From the NCBI GenBank assembly GCA_943372215.1, contig CALRXU020000001.1:62001-126000 (forward strand): a stretch of DNA of 64,000 bases, read 5' to 3'. Origin of the DNA: UBA6183 sp943372215. GTDB taxonomy: Bacteria > Bacteroidota > Bacteroidia > UKL13-3. Below are positions 1-10,438 of the stretch, piece after piece. Numbering within the stretch: position 1 is the stretch's first letter; each line of letters opens with the position of its first letter. The notes beneath the pieces are model-generated. The model did not search any database and was not told the origin of the DNA. It saw only the letters and a program-made list of their open reading frames with translations. A program made the translations under genes and the position numbers.

Positions 1-3000
1 TACACGAGAAACAGTATCTGTACAACCAAAATTTGAAATAACCTTTAAAGAAGCACGGTAAGTACCGCCTTGAGGATAGTTGTATGCTGGCGAATTAGAG
101 AAGCCAATATCTCCATTGCCAAATTGCCATTCGCTACCAAAAACGTTAACTCCACCATTTTTACCTGGGTCAATTGTTGACGTATTGTTAAACTGAACTG
201 CAGCACCAGCACATACATTAGCTGCGGTGAAGTTGGCTTTAGGTTGAGCAAAAACGGTAATTCCCTTTGTAATTGTATCTGTACATCCAGAAGAATTCCT
301 AACGATTAAGCGAACATTAATTAGCGTGTCACTTCCTGGTAATATCACCGTTGGATCTTTTACCGTAGTGGTTTGACTACCATAATTCCAAGTATAGGTA
401 ACACCAGGACCTGCTGTACTTCCATTAATAAAGCTTACTGGTACACCTGCACAAGATATGGTTTGTGTGTAAGCAGCCGTTGGTGCTGGAAGTATTGTAA
501 CCGTGCGACTGAAAGAATCAGACAACGTATAGTTATTTCTTGCAATTAACTTAACGGTATAATTACCAGGAGTACTGTATGATTTATTTGGGCTACCAGC
601 AAATGAAGTTGTTCCATCACCAAAGTCCCAAGTAGATGTTACAGGGAAAGATGCTGAACTATTGGTGGTTGTATTTGCAAATGGAATACTTTGTCCTTGG
701 CAGAACGTATCCTTTGCAATAAAGAATCCTACACTAGGTGCGGTACCTACCCTTAAATAACGGCCTACTACTGAATCGCAAGCTTGCGGTAATATCCTTA
801 AGGTAATATTTAATAAGAGCAACGTATTTGAATCAGCTGGGATACCAGTAACGCGCACTATTGCAGGGGTACTTGGAGTGGCAGGAATGATTGACCATGA
901 TGAACTTGTTGGCGGTGTTGAAGGTAAAATTCTGTTCATGGTAACGCCTGAAACCAGCCAAGTGGTTCCATAACCTGCATTTGTTGTTCCAGCTGGAGCA
1001 ACAATTTCGTAATCAGCAGAACCACCTAGTTTCACTGCATCTGGGTTAAACAAAGTTCCTGCATTGTACACTCCATTAAACTGAGCACCTTGCTTAACAA
1101 AAGGACCATTCTTAAATGTTCTGAATTGTACAATAACAGTATCATTCATTAAGTTGGCGCAATTTGAGGTTAAGTTTCTGGCAAAAATGCGGATATACGC
1201 AGAATCAGCGGTGTTTAAAAAGCCCGAAACCACCAAGTTGCCATTGTTACCTACAATAGGTGAACCAATAAACCGCTGGGTTAACATGTCCCACATGCTG
1301 TACTCGTATTTGCTATCTGCATTGGCTATGTTCACAGAGATGTTCTTGTTGTAGCAGTTTACAATATTTTTAGGTGTTACAGGCAGGTTAAAGAAGTTAT
1401 CAAACACCACTATACTATCCAAAACAATATTTCCACCACCTCTTGAATAACCTTCTATACCCAATCTAACCGTAAAGCTTTCGTAATCTTGCAAACAAAC
1501 GTCATACACGCGGTATCCAGGCACGGCAAATGAAGGATTCGCCCTAAATATAGTGTAACCTTGTTGTGGAGTTATCCAAGACGAATTAAGATTAAATTGA
1601 AGAGCTGCCACTTTCACCAAAATGGAATCATTTAAATTGGCATTCTCTGCATTTTGTGATACAAACAATCTTAATGTTGGACGTCTAATTCCAGTGAAAT
1701 CAATACAAGGAGATACCAACCTTGACGCAGCACCGCTTGGAGCACTTAAGATGGCAGCCCGAACTCCAGTAGCAGGGGCTAATGCTGGATTTGAACCAGA
1801 ACCATGTGAAGTTAAATTCCATCCTCCAGTACCAGCTATTTGTTGTACTTTCCATCCTGCTCTATTTGGCAAATCAAAACCTTGTATTAAAGGAAACTGT
1901 GAAGCGTTTAACACAGTGGCTGTATAGCCAAAACCTGAATTCAAGTCAGAGTTTAAGAAGGATCCTACCCTGCCTGCACCATCAATTGAGGTAAAGCGGT
2001 AGCTGATGTAAGCATTGGGTTGCAATGCAGCAGCATCTCCTACAATATAAATCCTATCAAAACCACTCACAGCGCTTGGCAATGCAAACAATTCCGCTCC
2101 ACCATTAATACGATAGTACATGGTGTCAGATGTCGAAGCATTCCTATCATACACTTTGGCACGAATTTCAACGGGATTTCCTGCAAAGCAGAAATCAGGA
2201 ACTGGGGTATAGTCATAAATCCGTGGTGCAATGCTATCCGCATAGCTTCCAATGTATTCATGTGCACCCATGGTTGCAAAACCATTTGCCAAAGAAGGAC
2301 GTGATACGAATAAGATATCAGTTGGCACTGAAGCTAACCGAGTACCTGCTCGGAAAATGGTAGAAACTGTGTTGGTTGGAATAAATAAATTGGTATCATT
2401 AGTAAATGGACTGGCATAACTTATTGACATGGTATCTTGAACAGTAAAAGCAGCCCATGATGCCATGGTTGTATAAAATGTAGGAGTACCAGTGTTGCCA
2501 TTAATAGCAGCCACGTGGCCGGTTGAATTTGTGCCATTCGCGAAGTAATTGTTAAAATCACTGATTACAAATGGATCAACATTGGCGGCACTCAGTACAC
2601 TGTAAATGTTTCCAGAGCCTGTTCTTGATGTTCTGTTTTGGAAAATATTATTCACAATACGCACATCTCCACGAATCGAACTTCCCAAGGCCAAGCAAGC
2701 TGATGTGCTGCCAGCTAAAGTTAATGTTTGAGATGCTCCTAAATTTACAGAGTTGTGGTAGAAGTTAAGATCCAAGTTCGTAAACGTAGCAGGAACAGTA
2801 GCACCATCAACATAAATACCATAAGGATGTAAGGCAAAGTTTGTTCCTGTAGTGTTTGATGTACCTGGGGCTATAATTCCTGAAATCATATTGTTTACCA
2901 CATTAATAGATTTGTTCTCATTCCATGTCATGTTAATTTGTATACCATAAGCAGCATTAACAGTAACAGGTGAGCGATTAACTGCGGCAATATTTTTGAT

Positions 3001-6000
3001 GATATTACGAGAAATGGTAACATTTCTATTGGAATTAAGGCCACCTGTAAAGGAAATCAATTCTATACCACTTGTTGCGTTAACACCCGCTGAAATGTTA
3101 TTGGTAATCACATTGCTGTCTATCGTTAAGTTAGATTGCGAAATTGCTGTTATACCAGCAGCCCTGTCAATACCACCAAAATAATCTGTAGGATTTCCTG
3201 TTTTAAATGAGTTACCACCAATGATGTTTCTAAAAACCCTGTTATTGGCATCAAAAGAAGTAGCTGAAGTACTGTTGTCTCCTCTTAAATAAATACCATA
3301 CCGTACACCTCCAATAAAGTTATTCTCGAAAGCATTATTATTGTTTGCAACACGCAGCGGACCAACAGGTACCGGGTTAGTTGTATTGGCATTCGGGAAA
3401 GGATTTGTCCAAGCTGTTCCTGTTGATAGGTAATTTACCCCACCAAGATAAATGCCGGCAAAGTTTGCATTGGTACTATCCGTTGCAGCTCCAAAAATAT
3501 TACAGTTTCTGATGGTAACACCAGTTACAGGCCTTGACCAAGCCACCAATTCCACCACACGGGTTAATGAATTGTTTACCCTAGTTGCATTGGTAACGTT
3601 TAATATTGGCATTCTAATGGTTAAGTTTCTGGTAACACCGCCATCAGATGAGCCATCAATAGTTACCCATTGGGCACCTTTGAATGTAATTACCGCATCA
3701 TTTGCACCATATGCACTGTTGTTGCTAGCCGCAGTTGATGAAATTACTGGATTTGCACCAGCAGCTGGTCTGATAATGATGGTCCTGTTTGAACTCATCT
3801 TAGGGAATTCCAATAATGGGGTAATTAAAGTATCTCCTTCACCAGCATATGCACTTGTAATTTCAACCACTATGGGCTGTGCTGGTGGGCTTGCATCATC
3901 TACACCATTTGCATTAAGATACTTAAATAAGTTATTGATGGTATTAAATGATCCTACATTAGGGTTGGCAGCCGTTGGAGGTGCCATAACACCATTTACT
4001 TGGTAAGTAGCGCCACCTGTTAATGGGCCAAACTGTTTAGGTACATCTAGTGCTCCAACTGAAGTGGTAAAGTTCCTAGGAAGTCCCCTGATATCATTTA
4101 CTGCAATGGTATTTCTAATACATGCATCTGCCACATGGCCCAAAAACCTTGGGTCAAACGCTGTGGTGCTATCATTTAAAAAAGGAACTTGTCCAAAAAA
4201 GGAGATTCCATCCAATTGCTGAGGCACTGTAGGAGGCGCATTTTGGTTGCGCAACTCTTGGATAGAGTTTAACAATACGTTTGGTGCTGCACCAACAATA
4301 CCAACTAAGTTGTTGCTATTTATCCCTCCTGCAAAATATACATTGGCGTTGTTGTCAGTAAATACGTTCGCACTGTTTCCAAAAGAAATAGCATAAGTAT
4401 TTGATCTGGCACCGGCAATATTTCTACCTAAAGTATTAGAGAAAATATTGTTTCGGGCAAAAATACCTCTTACGTTATTGCCATAATGTATCGCTGAAGT
4501 TAAGAATCCAGCAGTTACGTCTATGTTTGTTTGAGACAAGTGTACTGTATTATTTACCAAATTAAACGCCAATGCTGTTACGTCAGCAGAAGCAGCAGGT
4601 CTCTCTATAACAATACCTGCTACACCTGTATATGGTGCTGTGTTTAAAGCTGCATTAGATGGCCCGTAAATTTTAGCAATTAAATTATTGGTAACAGTAA
4701 AGTTCCTGTTTGCTCCTGTTAATGCAAAGCGCATTCCAATGGCGTTGGAAACATTAGAGCCTAAATTGTAAATGGTATTACGGGTAATTCGCATATTTTG
4801 TGGGTTCACACCAGTTGTTCCATCAAAATTTATACCCACAAAACCACCAAAACCAGTCCTGTGGTTATTGGCAATAATATTGCTATCAATTTCACTATCA
4901 TCAAGGGCTGTAAAGAACATTCCTGACTGGTTAGCTGCACCACCACCAATATATTGATCCGGAATAGTTCCACCAATGCGATTGAAATTTATTTTATTGC
5001 GTTGGTCAGTAATTCCGATAGAAGACCTCCAAAAAATACCATTACGAACTGCTCCGATAAAATTATTCTGAATGATGTTTTCAATATTAGAACCACTTAA
5101 TGCTGGCTGTCCTCCAGCAGCAGCGCTTGGAATAATTGGAGCTCCAAGATAAATTCCAGCATAGGTATTATTGGTTGTTGAAGAGCCTGGAGAGGCAATA
5201 TTTCCAATTAAATTACAATTAGAAATTTGTACAAACTGAACCATACTTAATGCCGTAGGAGTTAGCATCACCAAACAAGCAGATGTATTTACGGCTGTAC
5301 TTGGCAAGCTAAAAGTAATGTTTCTTCCATTATTATTTCCAGCTCCATTTACACGGAATGAGGATACCCCATTTAAACGCAATAGCCCATAATTGTTGGA
5401 CATGGCGGTACCTAATGCGTTTGTTAAGGTGATGTTAGCAGTAATACCAGGTGCAGTGCTTAATAAAATTCTGCGGGTTTCTGACATGCCATTGTAAGGG
5501 ATAACCGCTGCAAATGGTGTGGTATCATTACTATAACCAGCAGATATTACCAAATTAATATCACCAGCACCTTGTGTACCAAACGAATTGAGGTAGTTTA
5601 CAAAATCGCCAACTTGTCTAAACGAACCCACAGTTGGGTTACTCAAAGTTGGAAAACTATTTACCCCATTAATTTGATAAGTTGCCCCACCCACCAAAGC
5701 AGAAAAAGCATTGGTTGAATTTTGAGTGAATTCATATGCACCGATTGAATTGGATGTAGTTGAACGGGCATTACCGTTAACATCAGTCGTTAACAATGGA
5801 CGCCCTAAATTTCCATAGGTAGTTGATGCTCCATTAGAAACACTCAAGTCTAAGTCATTGTTAAACATTGGAAATATTGTTGTACTGTTTTGTTCAGCAC
5901 CACTGTTTATTGGGAAAAACCTGCGCCATCCACCTAAAGAAGCAAAAGCGGTGGTTGACGTATTTGCTACGTATGCCCAACCAAAATTTGTTGAAATATC

Positions 6001-7464
6001 ATACAAGTTGTTATCTATTAACTCAAAAGGATTGGTTGCCCCTAACATTGATATACCAAATACAGAATATGTTGATGAGGAAGATGTTATTTTACCTTGC
6101 CTGTTTGATAATACATTATTTACCAACTGCACACCTCCTGTTACAGATGCTGCAATAGAAATACATGAAGATGAAGTGGCTCCACTTAATGTGTCACCGC
6201 TTAAACTAATGCTGTTGTTGTAAATATCAACACCAGCATTTGCTGATGTGCTTTCAATAAGAATACCAGCGGGTAAGTTCACTGAACGAATGCGTGAAAT
6301 CACATTGTTAGTGATTAAAATCCTAGCATCTTGAGAGTGAATACCTAAATTGATACGAATACCGCAAGCACTGGCACCAGGTGCAGCAGCTCTTATACTC
6401 ATAATCCTATTACCATTAATTACAATATTGCTATCTATGGCATTTGCTACAGTATGGTTTGATAGTAGAATTCCCGAATAAGCACCAATAACAGAGGTGG
6501 TAAAGCTTTCAGTAATAGTATTGTTTTGCACAAGCACGTTAGCTTGATTAGTAAGGTTAATACCTGCATTACCAGCAGATCCACCTATGAATGAACCAGA
6601 AGCCCCACCAATTTGATTATTGGTTACTACTAGGCCCAAATCTTGAGAACCAGGATTACCAGAAATACCTCTTGCATATACACCATTTTGTACATTCTGA
6701 ATATTGCAATTAATAACACTAACATTTGCACTTCGTTTAGCCGCAGATGTAGCATTAGCAGCCCCACCGATATAAACTCCAGCAAAAGTAGTAACGGCAC
6801 TAATTGGAGTTCCTGACGTCCTGCCAATCAGGTTTACGTTTCTAATAGTAATGGTATTAATGGGAGCTCCTAGAATTGCGTTAGGTATGCTACCAGCTAT
6901 TAAATCAATAATTCTATGTTGATTAGCAGCAGAGTTTACAGCTGGCAGAAAAGTAATGTTTCTTTGGCCCGGTGAACTTTCCCCGTCAATTGTAAAAAAC
7001 TGCGTTCCTTCAAATCTAAAAACGGCTCCATTACCGGCTAAAGCTGTGGCATTTGTAATGGTAAAACTTGCCCCCGCATTAGCCCTTAGTGTGATTGGCC
7101 TTAGCGGTGAACCGAATGGGATATTTCTTACTGTGATTGGGTTTGCTTCAATACCAGTGTATCCCGTTGTAAGAATAATGTTAATAGCACCTAATGAGGT
7201 TGAATCAATACCATTTACACTTAAAGCATACAAAATTCCAGTACTAGCAGTATATGCTCCTGCCGTGTATACAGCACCTGTGCCTGCCAAACTAACAAAA
7301 GTGTCCTTCGGGGCCACCAAGTCTGTACCATTGCCATCTACATAATAGTTCATACCAGCCGCAAACTGCAAGTTTTGAGCATGAGCAAGGTTTATGGCCG
7401 AAAGTGCCAGAAATAATGCTGTGACAAATAGCTTGTTTTTTAATAAAGTAAAAGAAGTCCTCAT
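1..7464 (-). CDS. Giant secreted surface protein, beta-helix modules plus PKD domains (C-terminus outside window)
   Basis: An open frame runs from an ATG at 7464 to the window edge: 2488 residues without a stop, C-terminus missing. It begins with a Sec signal peptide (MRTSFTLLKN..., Ala-Gln cleavage). Three tandem modules of roughly 550 residues follow (about 7400-5700, 5700-4010, 4010-2250), each opening with a short conserved stretch (GATYQ[IV]NGV in the second and third) and continuing as Asn-rich right-handed beta-helix repeats of the NosD/pectate-lyase type (N.I..N.I.g...GI). The modules close on GAYE, GALD or GAHE. Next comes a region resembling a jelly-roll/MAM domain (about 2200-1380), then PKD domains near 760-1 (TWDFGDG, YTWNYG, EWQFGNG). 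A C-terminal T9SS sorting domain would be expected beyond the edge. Likely an adhesin or cell-surface structural protein; no catalytic residues are recognisable. The many plus-strand ORFs here are shadows. Confidence 0.88.
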   Translation of the reverse strand, partial: MRTSFTLLKNKLFVTALFLALSAINLAHAQNLQFAAGMNYYVDGNGTDLVAPKDTFVSLAGTGAVYTAGAYTASTGILYALSVNGIDSTSLGAINIILTTGYTGIEANPITVRNIPFGSPLRPITLRANAGASFTITNATALAGNGAVFRFEGTQFFTIDGESSPGQRNITFLPAVNSAANQHRIIDLIAGSIPNAILGAPINTITIRNVNLIGRTSGTPISAVTTFAGVYIGGAANATSAAKRSANVSVINCNIQNVQNGVYARGISGNPGSQDLGLVVTNNQIGGASGSFIGGSAGNAGINLTNQANVLVQNNTITESFTTSVIGAYSGILLSNHTVANAIDSNIVINGNRIMSIRAAAPGASACGIRINLGIHSQDARILITNNVISRIRSVNLPAGILIESTSANAGVDIYNNSISLSGDTLSGATSSSCISIAASVTGGVQLVNNVLSNRQGKITSSSSTYSVFGISMLGATNPFELIDNNLYDISTNFGWAYVANTSTTAFASLGGWRRFFPINSGAEQNSTTIFPMFNNDLDLSVSNGASTTYGNLGRPLLTTDVNGNARSTTSNSIGAYEFTQNSTNAFSALVGGATYQINGVNSFPTLSNPTVGSFRQVGDFVNYLNSFGTQGAGDINLVISAGYSNDTTPFAAVIPYNGMSETRRILLSTAPGITANITLTNALGTAMSNNYGLLRLNGVSSFRVNGAGNNNGRNITFSLPSTAVNTSACLVMLTPTALSMVQFVQISNCNLIGNIASPGSSTTNNTYAGIYLGAPIIPSAAAGGQPALSGSNIENIIQNNFIGAVRNGIFWRSSIGITDQRNKINFNRIGGTIPDQYIGGGAANQSGMFFTALDDSEIDSNIIANNHRTGFGGFVGINFDGTTGVNPQNMRITRNTIYNLGSNVSNAIGMRFALTGANRNFTVTNNLIAKIYGPSNAALNTAPYTGVAGIVIERPAASADVTALAFNLVNNTVHLSQTNIDVTAGFLTSAIHYGNNVRGIFARNNIFSNTLGRNIAGARSNTYAISFGNSANVFTDNNANVYFAGGINSNNLVGIVGAAPNVLLNSIQELRNQNAPPTVPQQLDGISFFGQVPFLNDSTTAFDPRFLGHVADACIRNTIAVNDIRGLPRNFTTSVGALDVPKQFGPLTGGATYQVNGVMAPPTAANPNVGSFNTINNLFKYLNANGVDDASPPAQPIVVEITSAYAGEGDTLITPLLEFPKMSSNRTIIIRPAAGANPVISSTAASNNSAYGANDAVITFKGAQWVTIDGSSDGGVTRNLTIRMPILNVTNATRVNNSLTRVVELVAWSRPVTGVTIRNCNIFGAATDSTNANFAGIYLGGVNYLSTGTAWTNPFPNANTTNPVPVGPLRVANNNNAFENNFIGGVRYGIYLRGDNSTSATSFDANNRVFRNIIGGNSFKTGNPTDYFGGIDRAAGITAISQSNLTIDSNVITNNISAGVNATSGIELISFTGGLNSNRNVTISRNIIKNIAAVNRSPVTVNAAYGIQINMTWNENKSINVVNNMISGIIAPGTSNTTGTNFALHPYGIYVDGATVPATFTNLDLNFYHNSVNLGASQTLTLAGSTSACLALGSSIRGDVRIVNNIFQNRTSRTGSGNIYSVLSAANVDPFVISDFNNYFANGTNSTGHVAAINGNTGTPTFYTTMASWAAFTVQDTMSISYASPFTNDTNLFIPTNTVSTIFRAGTRLASVPTDILFVSRPSLANGFATMGAHEYIGSYADSIAPRIYDYTPVPDFCFAGNPVEIRAKVYDRNASTSDTMYYRINGGAELFALPSAVSGFDRIYIVGDAAALQPNAYISYRFTSIDGAGRVGSFLNSDLNSGFGYTATVLNASQFPLIQGFDLPNRAGWKVQQIAGTGGWNLTSHGSGSNPALAPATGVRAAILSAPSGAASRLVSPCIDFTGIRRPTLRLFVSQNAENANLNDSILVKVAALQFNLNSSWITPQQGYTIFRANPSFAVPGYRVYDVCLQDYESFTVRLGIEGYSRGGGNIVLDSIVVFDNFFNLPVTPKNIVNCYNKNISVNIANADSKYEYSMWDMLTQRFIGSPIVGNNGNLVVSGFLNTADSAYIRIFARNLTSNCANLMNDTVIVQFRTFKNGPFVKQGAQFNGVYNAGTLFNPDAVKLGGSADYEIVAPAGTTNAGYGTTWLVSGVTMNRILPSTPPTSSSWSIIPATPSTPAIVRVTGIPADSNTLLLLNITLRILPQACDSVVGRYLRVGTAPSVGFFIAKDTFCQGQSIPFANTTTNSSASFPVTSTWDFGDGTTSFAGSPNKSYSTPGNYTVKLIARNNYTLSDSFSRTVTILPAPTAAYTQTISCAGVPVSFINGSTAGPGVTYTWNYGSQTTTVKDPTVILPGSDTLINVRLIVRNSSGCTDTITKGITVFAQPKANFTAANVCAGAAVQFNNTSTIDPGKNGGVNVFGSEWQFGNGDIGFSNSPAYNYPQGGTYRASLKVISNFGCTDTVSRV

Positions 7465-7527
7465 ATTTAATTTATGTTTAATTTCTGAAAAGTGTATTAA
7501 TCAAAGTTTAAAAAAAATAATGAAAAA

Positions 7528-9045
7528 TCAAAGTGAATTATTCATTTTTTTTTGTTGGATTTGTTTTCGCTGTGGCCGCTTTGCTTCTTGCCACTTAAAA
7601 CCTTTAAGCCTTAGCTCCTCAGGTTTAAGCTGTTCAATTGGATAAAAGTTGGCAGTAGGCTTTGTGATAAACCTGGTTGTTGCTATTTTACCATTCATAA
7701 ATTTGAACTTCATTTCGCTACAATCTATCACATTTACCCCAATATAAGCACTATCTTCTTTCGCATAATAGATACTTTGCCCATTTCCATAAACAAAAAT
7801 AAAATCTATTTTCCCTTGGTTAAAAAAACCTTTAATATTTTTTCCCCTTACCTGATTAAAGTGTTTGGAATTCTCTTTAGATATTACAAATGCATTGTTG
7901 TTGATGTACATAGAATCTAACTTTCTATTGTTTATATAAAAAGTAATGGTGTCTCCCGATATCTGATTTACACCATTCCAAAGCACTGGTTTTTTATACA
8001 ACACCATGGACGAATCTTGTTTGATATAGACCAAAGAATCACATATCGCCTGGATATCAGATTTGTATATTTTAACCTGAGCATAAGCTTTAATGAAATC
8101 TTTCTTTTGTTTGCCATACTGTTTAAAGGTAAGTATGCTATCAGCAGAGATAGTAATTGTATCATTATCCATCATACTCACTACCATTGCTTCGTTGGTA
8201 ACATAACTTCTCTTTTCTTTTCCGAATAGCTCAGCAACATTACCAAATACGTTACTTTTATTTACCGTGTCTATTATCACTACACGACCAAGTGCTTTGC
8301 TATAGCTGAGCTTCCTGTTGTAATAAATGGTGTCGGCTATTAAGGTATTCTCATCACTTTTAACCTTCGCCCTATTTAATAAAACACCAGATTGCTTTTC
8401 TGTATTGTAGGTGCCTGCTGTGCAATAAACACTATCTGTTGATGAACCGATAATGGTATTTCCAGTGAACGTTGCTATCTTATTATTGGTATTATACTTA
8501 AGACTATCACCAGTTAACTCAAACTCGGGATTAACCAGTTTTACCTGTTTAATAAAAAACAGCTCTTTGCTTGATGTAAAATAGTATCCGAATTTACTAG
8601 TAAGTACATTCTGATCGCTAACCAGCCTGCCTCCTGTTGAATAACTTACCCTATTTTTTGCCAAATCAAAAACCAATTCATTAGCAGTTAGCGTGGCCGA
8701 TTCATCAACCATACTAACATTGCGTTGCAAGGTAGCTACACGGTTATTGCCGTCATATTTTAGGAAGTCGCCATAAAACGTAACGCTATCTTGGTGGTTA
8801 ATTCGCACATGTCCATAAGCTTCTACAAAGTTTGTTTCATCAATTAAATAGGCGCTGTCACAATACATCCGTGTGTTATTTTGTTTTAACGCCACATCAC
8901 CAATTAATTTCTTTAGCTTACCCCCATTTCGTTCCGCAAGTTCAAAAGTATTTGCATTAACAATTTGAATTTGCTTTCCTTGCCCAAAACAAAAGTTGCT
9001 GGCCATAATCAATAGGCACAACAGTATATGCAGCTTATTTTTCAT
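7528..9045 (-). CDS. LptA/OstA-like LPS-transport protein
   Basis: A 505-residue exported protein with a signal peptide (MKNKLHILLCLLIMASNFCFGQ). I chose the ATG at 9045 because the signal peptide starts there; a start 21 bases upstream exists but adds MLSFGTS before it. From residue about 35 the protein shows repeated OstA/LptA beta-strand turns (GDV.l.q....CDSA, a.GhV.i...d.v..yGd.l.YDG, ..tA..l.fd...n), the fold that shields lipid A on its way across the periplasm. It is much longer than proteobacterial LptA (about 180 residues) and so probably stacks several OstA units. The basic C-terminus (KRPQRKQIQQKKMNN) is unusual. It is divergent from tilS with only 39 bases between start codons. 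The family is confident; the exact role (LptA-like bridge or another envelope function) is inferred. Confidence 0.82.
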   Translation of the reverse strand: MKNKLHILLCLLIMASNFCFGQGKQIQIVNANTFELAERNGGKLKKLIGDVALKQNNTRMYCDSAYLIDETNFVEAYGHVRINHQDSVTFYGDFLKYDGNNRVATLQRNVSMVDESATLTANELVFDLAKNRVSYSTGGRLVSDQNVLTSKFGYYFTSSKELFFIKQVKLVNPEFELTGDSLKYNTNNKIATFTGNTIIGSSTDSVYCTAGTYNTEKQSGVLLNRAKVKSDENTLIADTIYYNRKLSYSKALGRVVIIDTVNKSNVFGNVAELFGKEKRSYVTNEAMVVSMMDNDTITISADSILTFKQYGKQKKDFIKAYAQVKIYKSDIQAICDSLVYIKQDSSMVLYKKPVLWNGVNQISGDTITFYINNRKLDSMYINNNAFVISKENSKHFNQVRGKNIKGFFNQGKIDFIFVYGNGQSIYYAKEDSAYIGVNVIDCSEMKFKFMNGKIATTRFITKPTANFYPIEQLKPEELRLKGFKWQEAKRPQRKQIQQKKMNNSL

Positions 9046-9053
9046 TGAGGTTC

Positions 9054-9061
9054 CAAAACTA
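9054..9061 (-). promoter_or_regulatory. -7 box of the OstA-like gene
   Basis: On the minus strand this reads TAGTTTTG, an exact match to the Bacteroidota -7 consensus TAnnTTTG. It lies 8 bases upstream of the chosen ATG at 9045, so the transcript would have almost no leader. No good TTTG is seen at the -33 position. Confidence 0.5.
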
Positions 9062-9072
9062 AGCAATTATAG

Positions 9073-9080
9073 TAATTTTG
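9073..9080 (+). promoter_or_regulatory. -7 box of tilS
   Basis: TAATTTTG, an exact TAnnTTTG match, ends 4 bases before the tilS ATG at 9085. If transcription starts 5-7 bases downstream, as is usual, the mRNA would begin at or next to the start codon. A clear -33 TTTG is missing. Confidence 0.5.
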
Positions 9081-9084
9081 AACC

Positions 9085-10401
9085 ATGAATGTTGCTAAGG
9101 AGCTACTTAAATTTGTAGAACAGATACAAGCTAAACATGCTCGGTTTATTGTTGCAGTAAGCGGTGGTAGAGATTCTATGGCATTGCTACACGCTTGCTC
9201 ATCTATGCAGCTTGATGTGGTAGTTGCACATTGTAATTTTGGATTAAGGGGGAATGAGAGCAATGCTGATATGAAATTGGTTGAGACATTCTGCACCAAT
9301 TACCATATTCCCTTTGAGTCGACTACTTTTAACACCAAAGAAAAAAGCTTAACAACGGGTAAATCTATACAGGAAACTGCCCGCCAATTGCGGTATGATT
9401 GGTTTGAAAAATTGAGGCTGGAAAAACAGGCTGACTTTGTGCTCACAGCGCACCATGGCAATGATTTAATAGAAACATTCCTTTTCCATGCTTGCCGTGG
9501 TGCTGGACTAAATGGACTTAGCAGCATTCCGCTTAAAAATGATTTCATTTTAAGGCCCTTGCTATCAGTTAAACAATCTGATATTGAGGAGTACGTCTTA
9601 AAACACCAGATTCCCTTCAGGCAAGATGCGTCCAATGATTCAATAGACTACACTAGAAACTTTATCCGTCACAAAATCATACCATTACTAAGTGACGTTA
9701 ACCAACAGGCTGAGGGCAACCTTATTGATGCTATCCACCACATTAAGGAGGCTGCAATTTTAGTTGAAGAAAAAATAAATGACCTTAAGCTGGTACTAAC
9801 ATCATTTAGCAACAACTCTCTTTGCATCAAGCATCATCAACTCACACAACTGCCTTATGCGAAAACCTTATTGCACCATTGGCTAAAACCATATGGATTC
9901 AGTGCAACCTGTTTAATGGAAGCATCGGAAACGCAGCAAACGACTGGGCGCATTTGGTTAAGCGAGCGCTACCAAATGTTATACAATCGTGGCGAGTTAC
10001 TCATTGCTGAAATAAAAAATGATAAACAAAGTCCTTTATGTATTGATCAAGCCGTAAATACTCAATTGTTGTGGAAGGATAAAATTATTGATGTTGAATT
10101 TTTAACAATGCCTCCTAGTAATTATGAGCATGGTGTTATTTATATGGATGTTACTCATGTAAATCTTCCTTTCATCATACGAACATGGGAATACGGTGAT
10201 GCTTTTACTCCATTAGGGATGACCTCATCCAAAAAAGTAAGTGATTTTTTTATTGATGAAAAAATTGGATTAACCGAGAAACACAACATCCCTATTTTAT
10301 GCGCGGATAACCAGATTATGGCCATTATTCCATATAGGATTGACCACCATTACCGGATACAAGAATCAACCACGCGCATTATGCGCATCTCATTTCAATA
10401 A
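9085..10401 (+). CDS. tilS: tRNA(Ile)-lysidine synthetase TilS
   Basis: This 438-residue enzyme ligates lysine to C34 of the tRNA-Ile CAU anticodon, using ATP, so that the tRNA reads AUA. The N-terminal PP-loop is visible at residues 26-31 (SGGRDS; the family has SGGxDS), followed by the expected LTAHHGND and RPLL motifs and by a TilS C-terminal domain with a SDFFIDEKIG-type segment. Length agrees with family members (about 430-450). The start is fixed by a nearby -7 box and by the position of the PP-loop. It stands alone on the plus strand between two minus-strand genes and ends at a strong bidirectional terminator. An essential function, with nothing abnormal in the sequence. Confidence 0.95.
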   Translation: MNVAKELLKFVEQIQAKHARFIVAVSGGRDSMALLHACSSMQLDVVVAHCNFGLRGNESNADMKLVETFCTNYHIPFESTTFNTKEKSLTTGKSIQETARQLRYDWFEKLRLEKQADFVLTAHHGNDLIETFLFHACRGAGLNGLSSIPLKNDFILRPLLSVKQSDIEEYVLKHQIPFRQDASNDSIDYTRNFIRHKIIPLLSDVNQQAEGNLIDAIHHIKEAAILVEEKINDLKLVLTSFSNNSLCIKHHQLTQLPYAKTLLHHWLKPYGFSATCLMEASETQQTTGRIWLSERYQMLYNRGELLIAEIKNDKQSPLCIDQAVNTQLLWKDKIIDVEFLTMPPSNYEHGVIYMDVTHVNLPFIIRTWEYGDAFTPLGMTSSKKVSDFFIDEKIGLTEKHNIPILCADNQIMAIIPYRIDHHYRIQESTTRIMRISFQ

Positions 10402-10409
10402 TCATCAAA

Positions 10410-10437
10410 AAAAAAGGAGGCTAATGCCTCCTTTTTT
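10410..10437. terminator. Bidirectional intrinsic terminator between tilS and the PKD/T9SS gene
   Basis: A perfect 12-bp stem (aaaaaaggaggc / gcctcctttttt) encloses a TAAT loop. The A and T runs on either side make it work in both directions, which fits the convergent genes ending at 10401 and 10439. Confidence 0.92.
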
Positions 10438-10438
10438 A

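Noticed and set aside
1622..7345. Numerous plus-strand ORFs of 60-184 codons across the first 7.4 kb
   Set aside because: All lie antisense to the long open minus-strand frame and have no coherent domain content; they are shadows of the repetitive beta-helix gene.
2200..7400. CRISPR or satellite DNA, suggested by repeated N-rich segments
   Set aside because: The repeats are protein-level and diverged, with no uniform repeat-spacer spacing.
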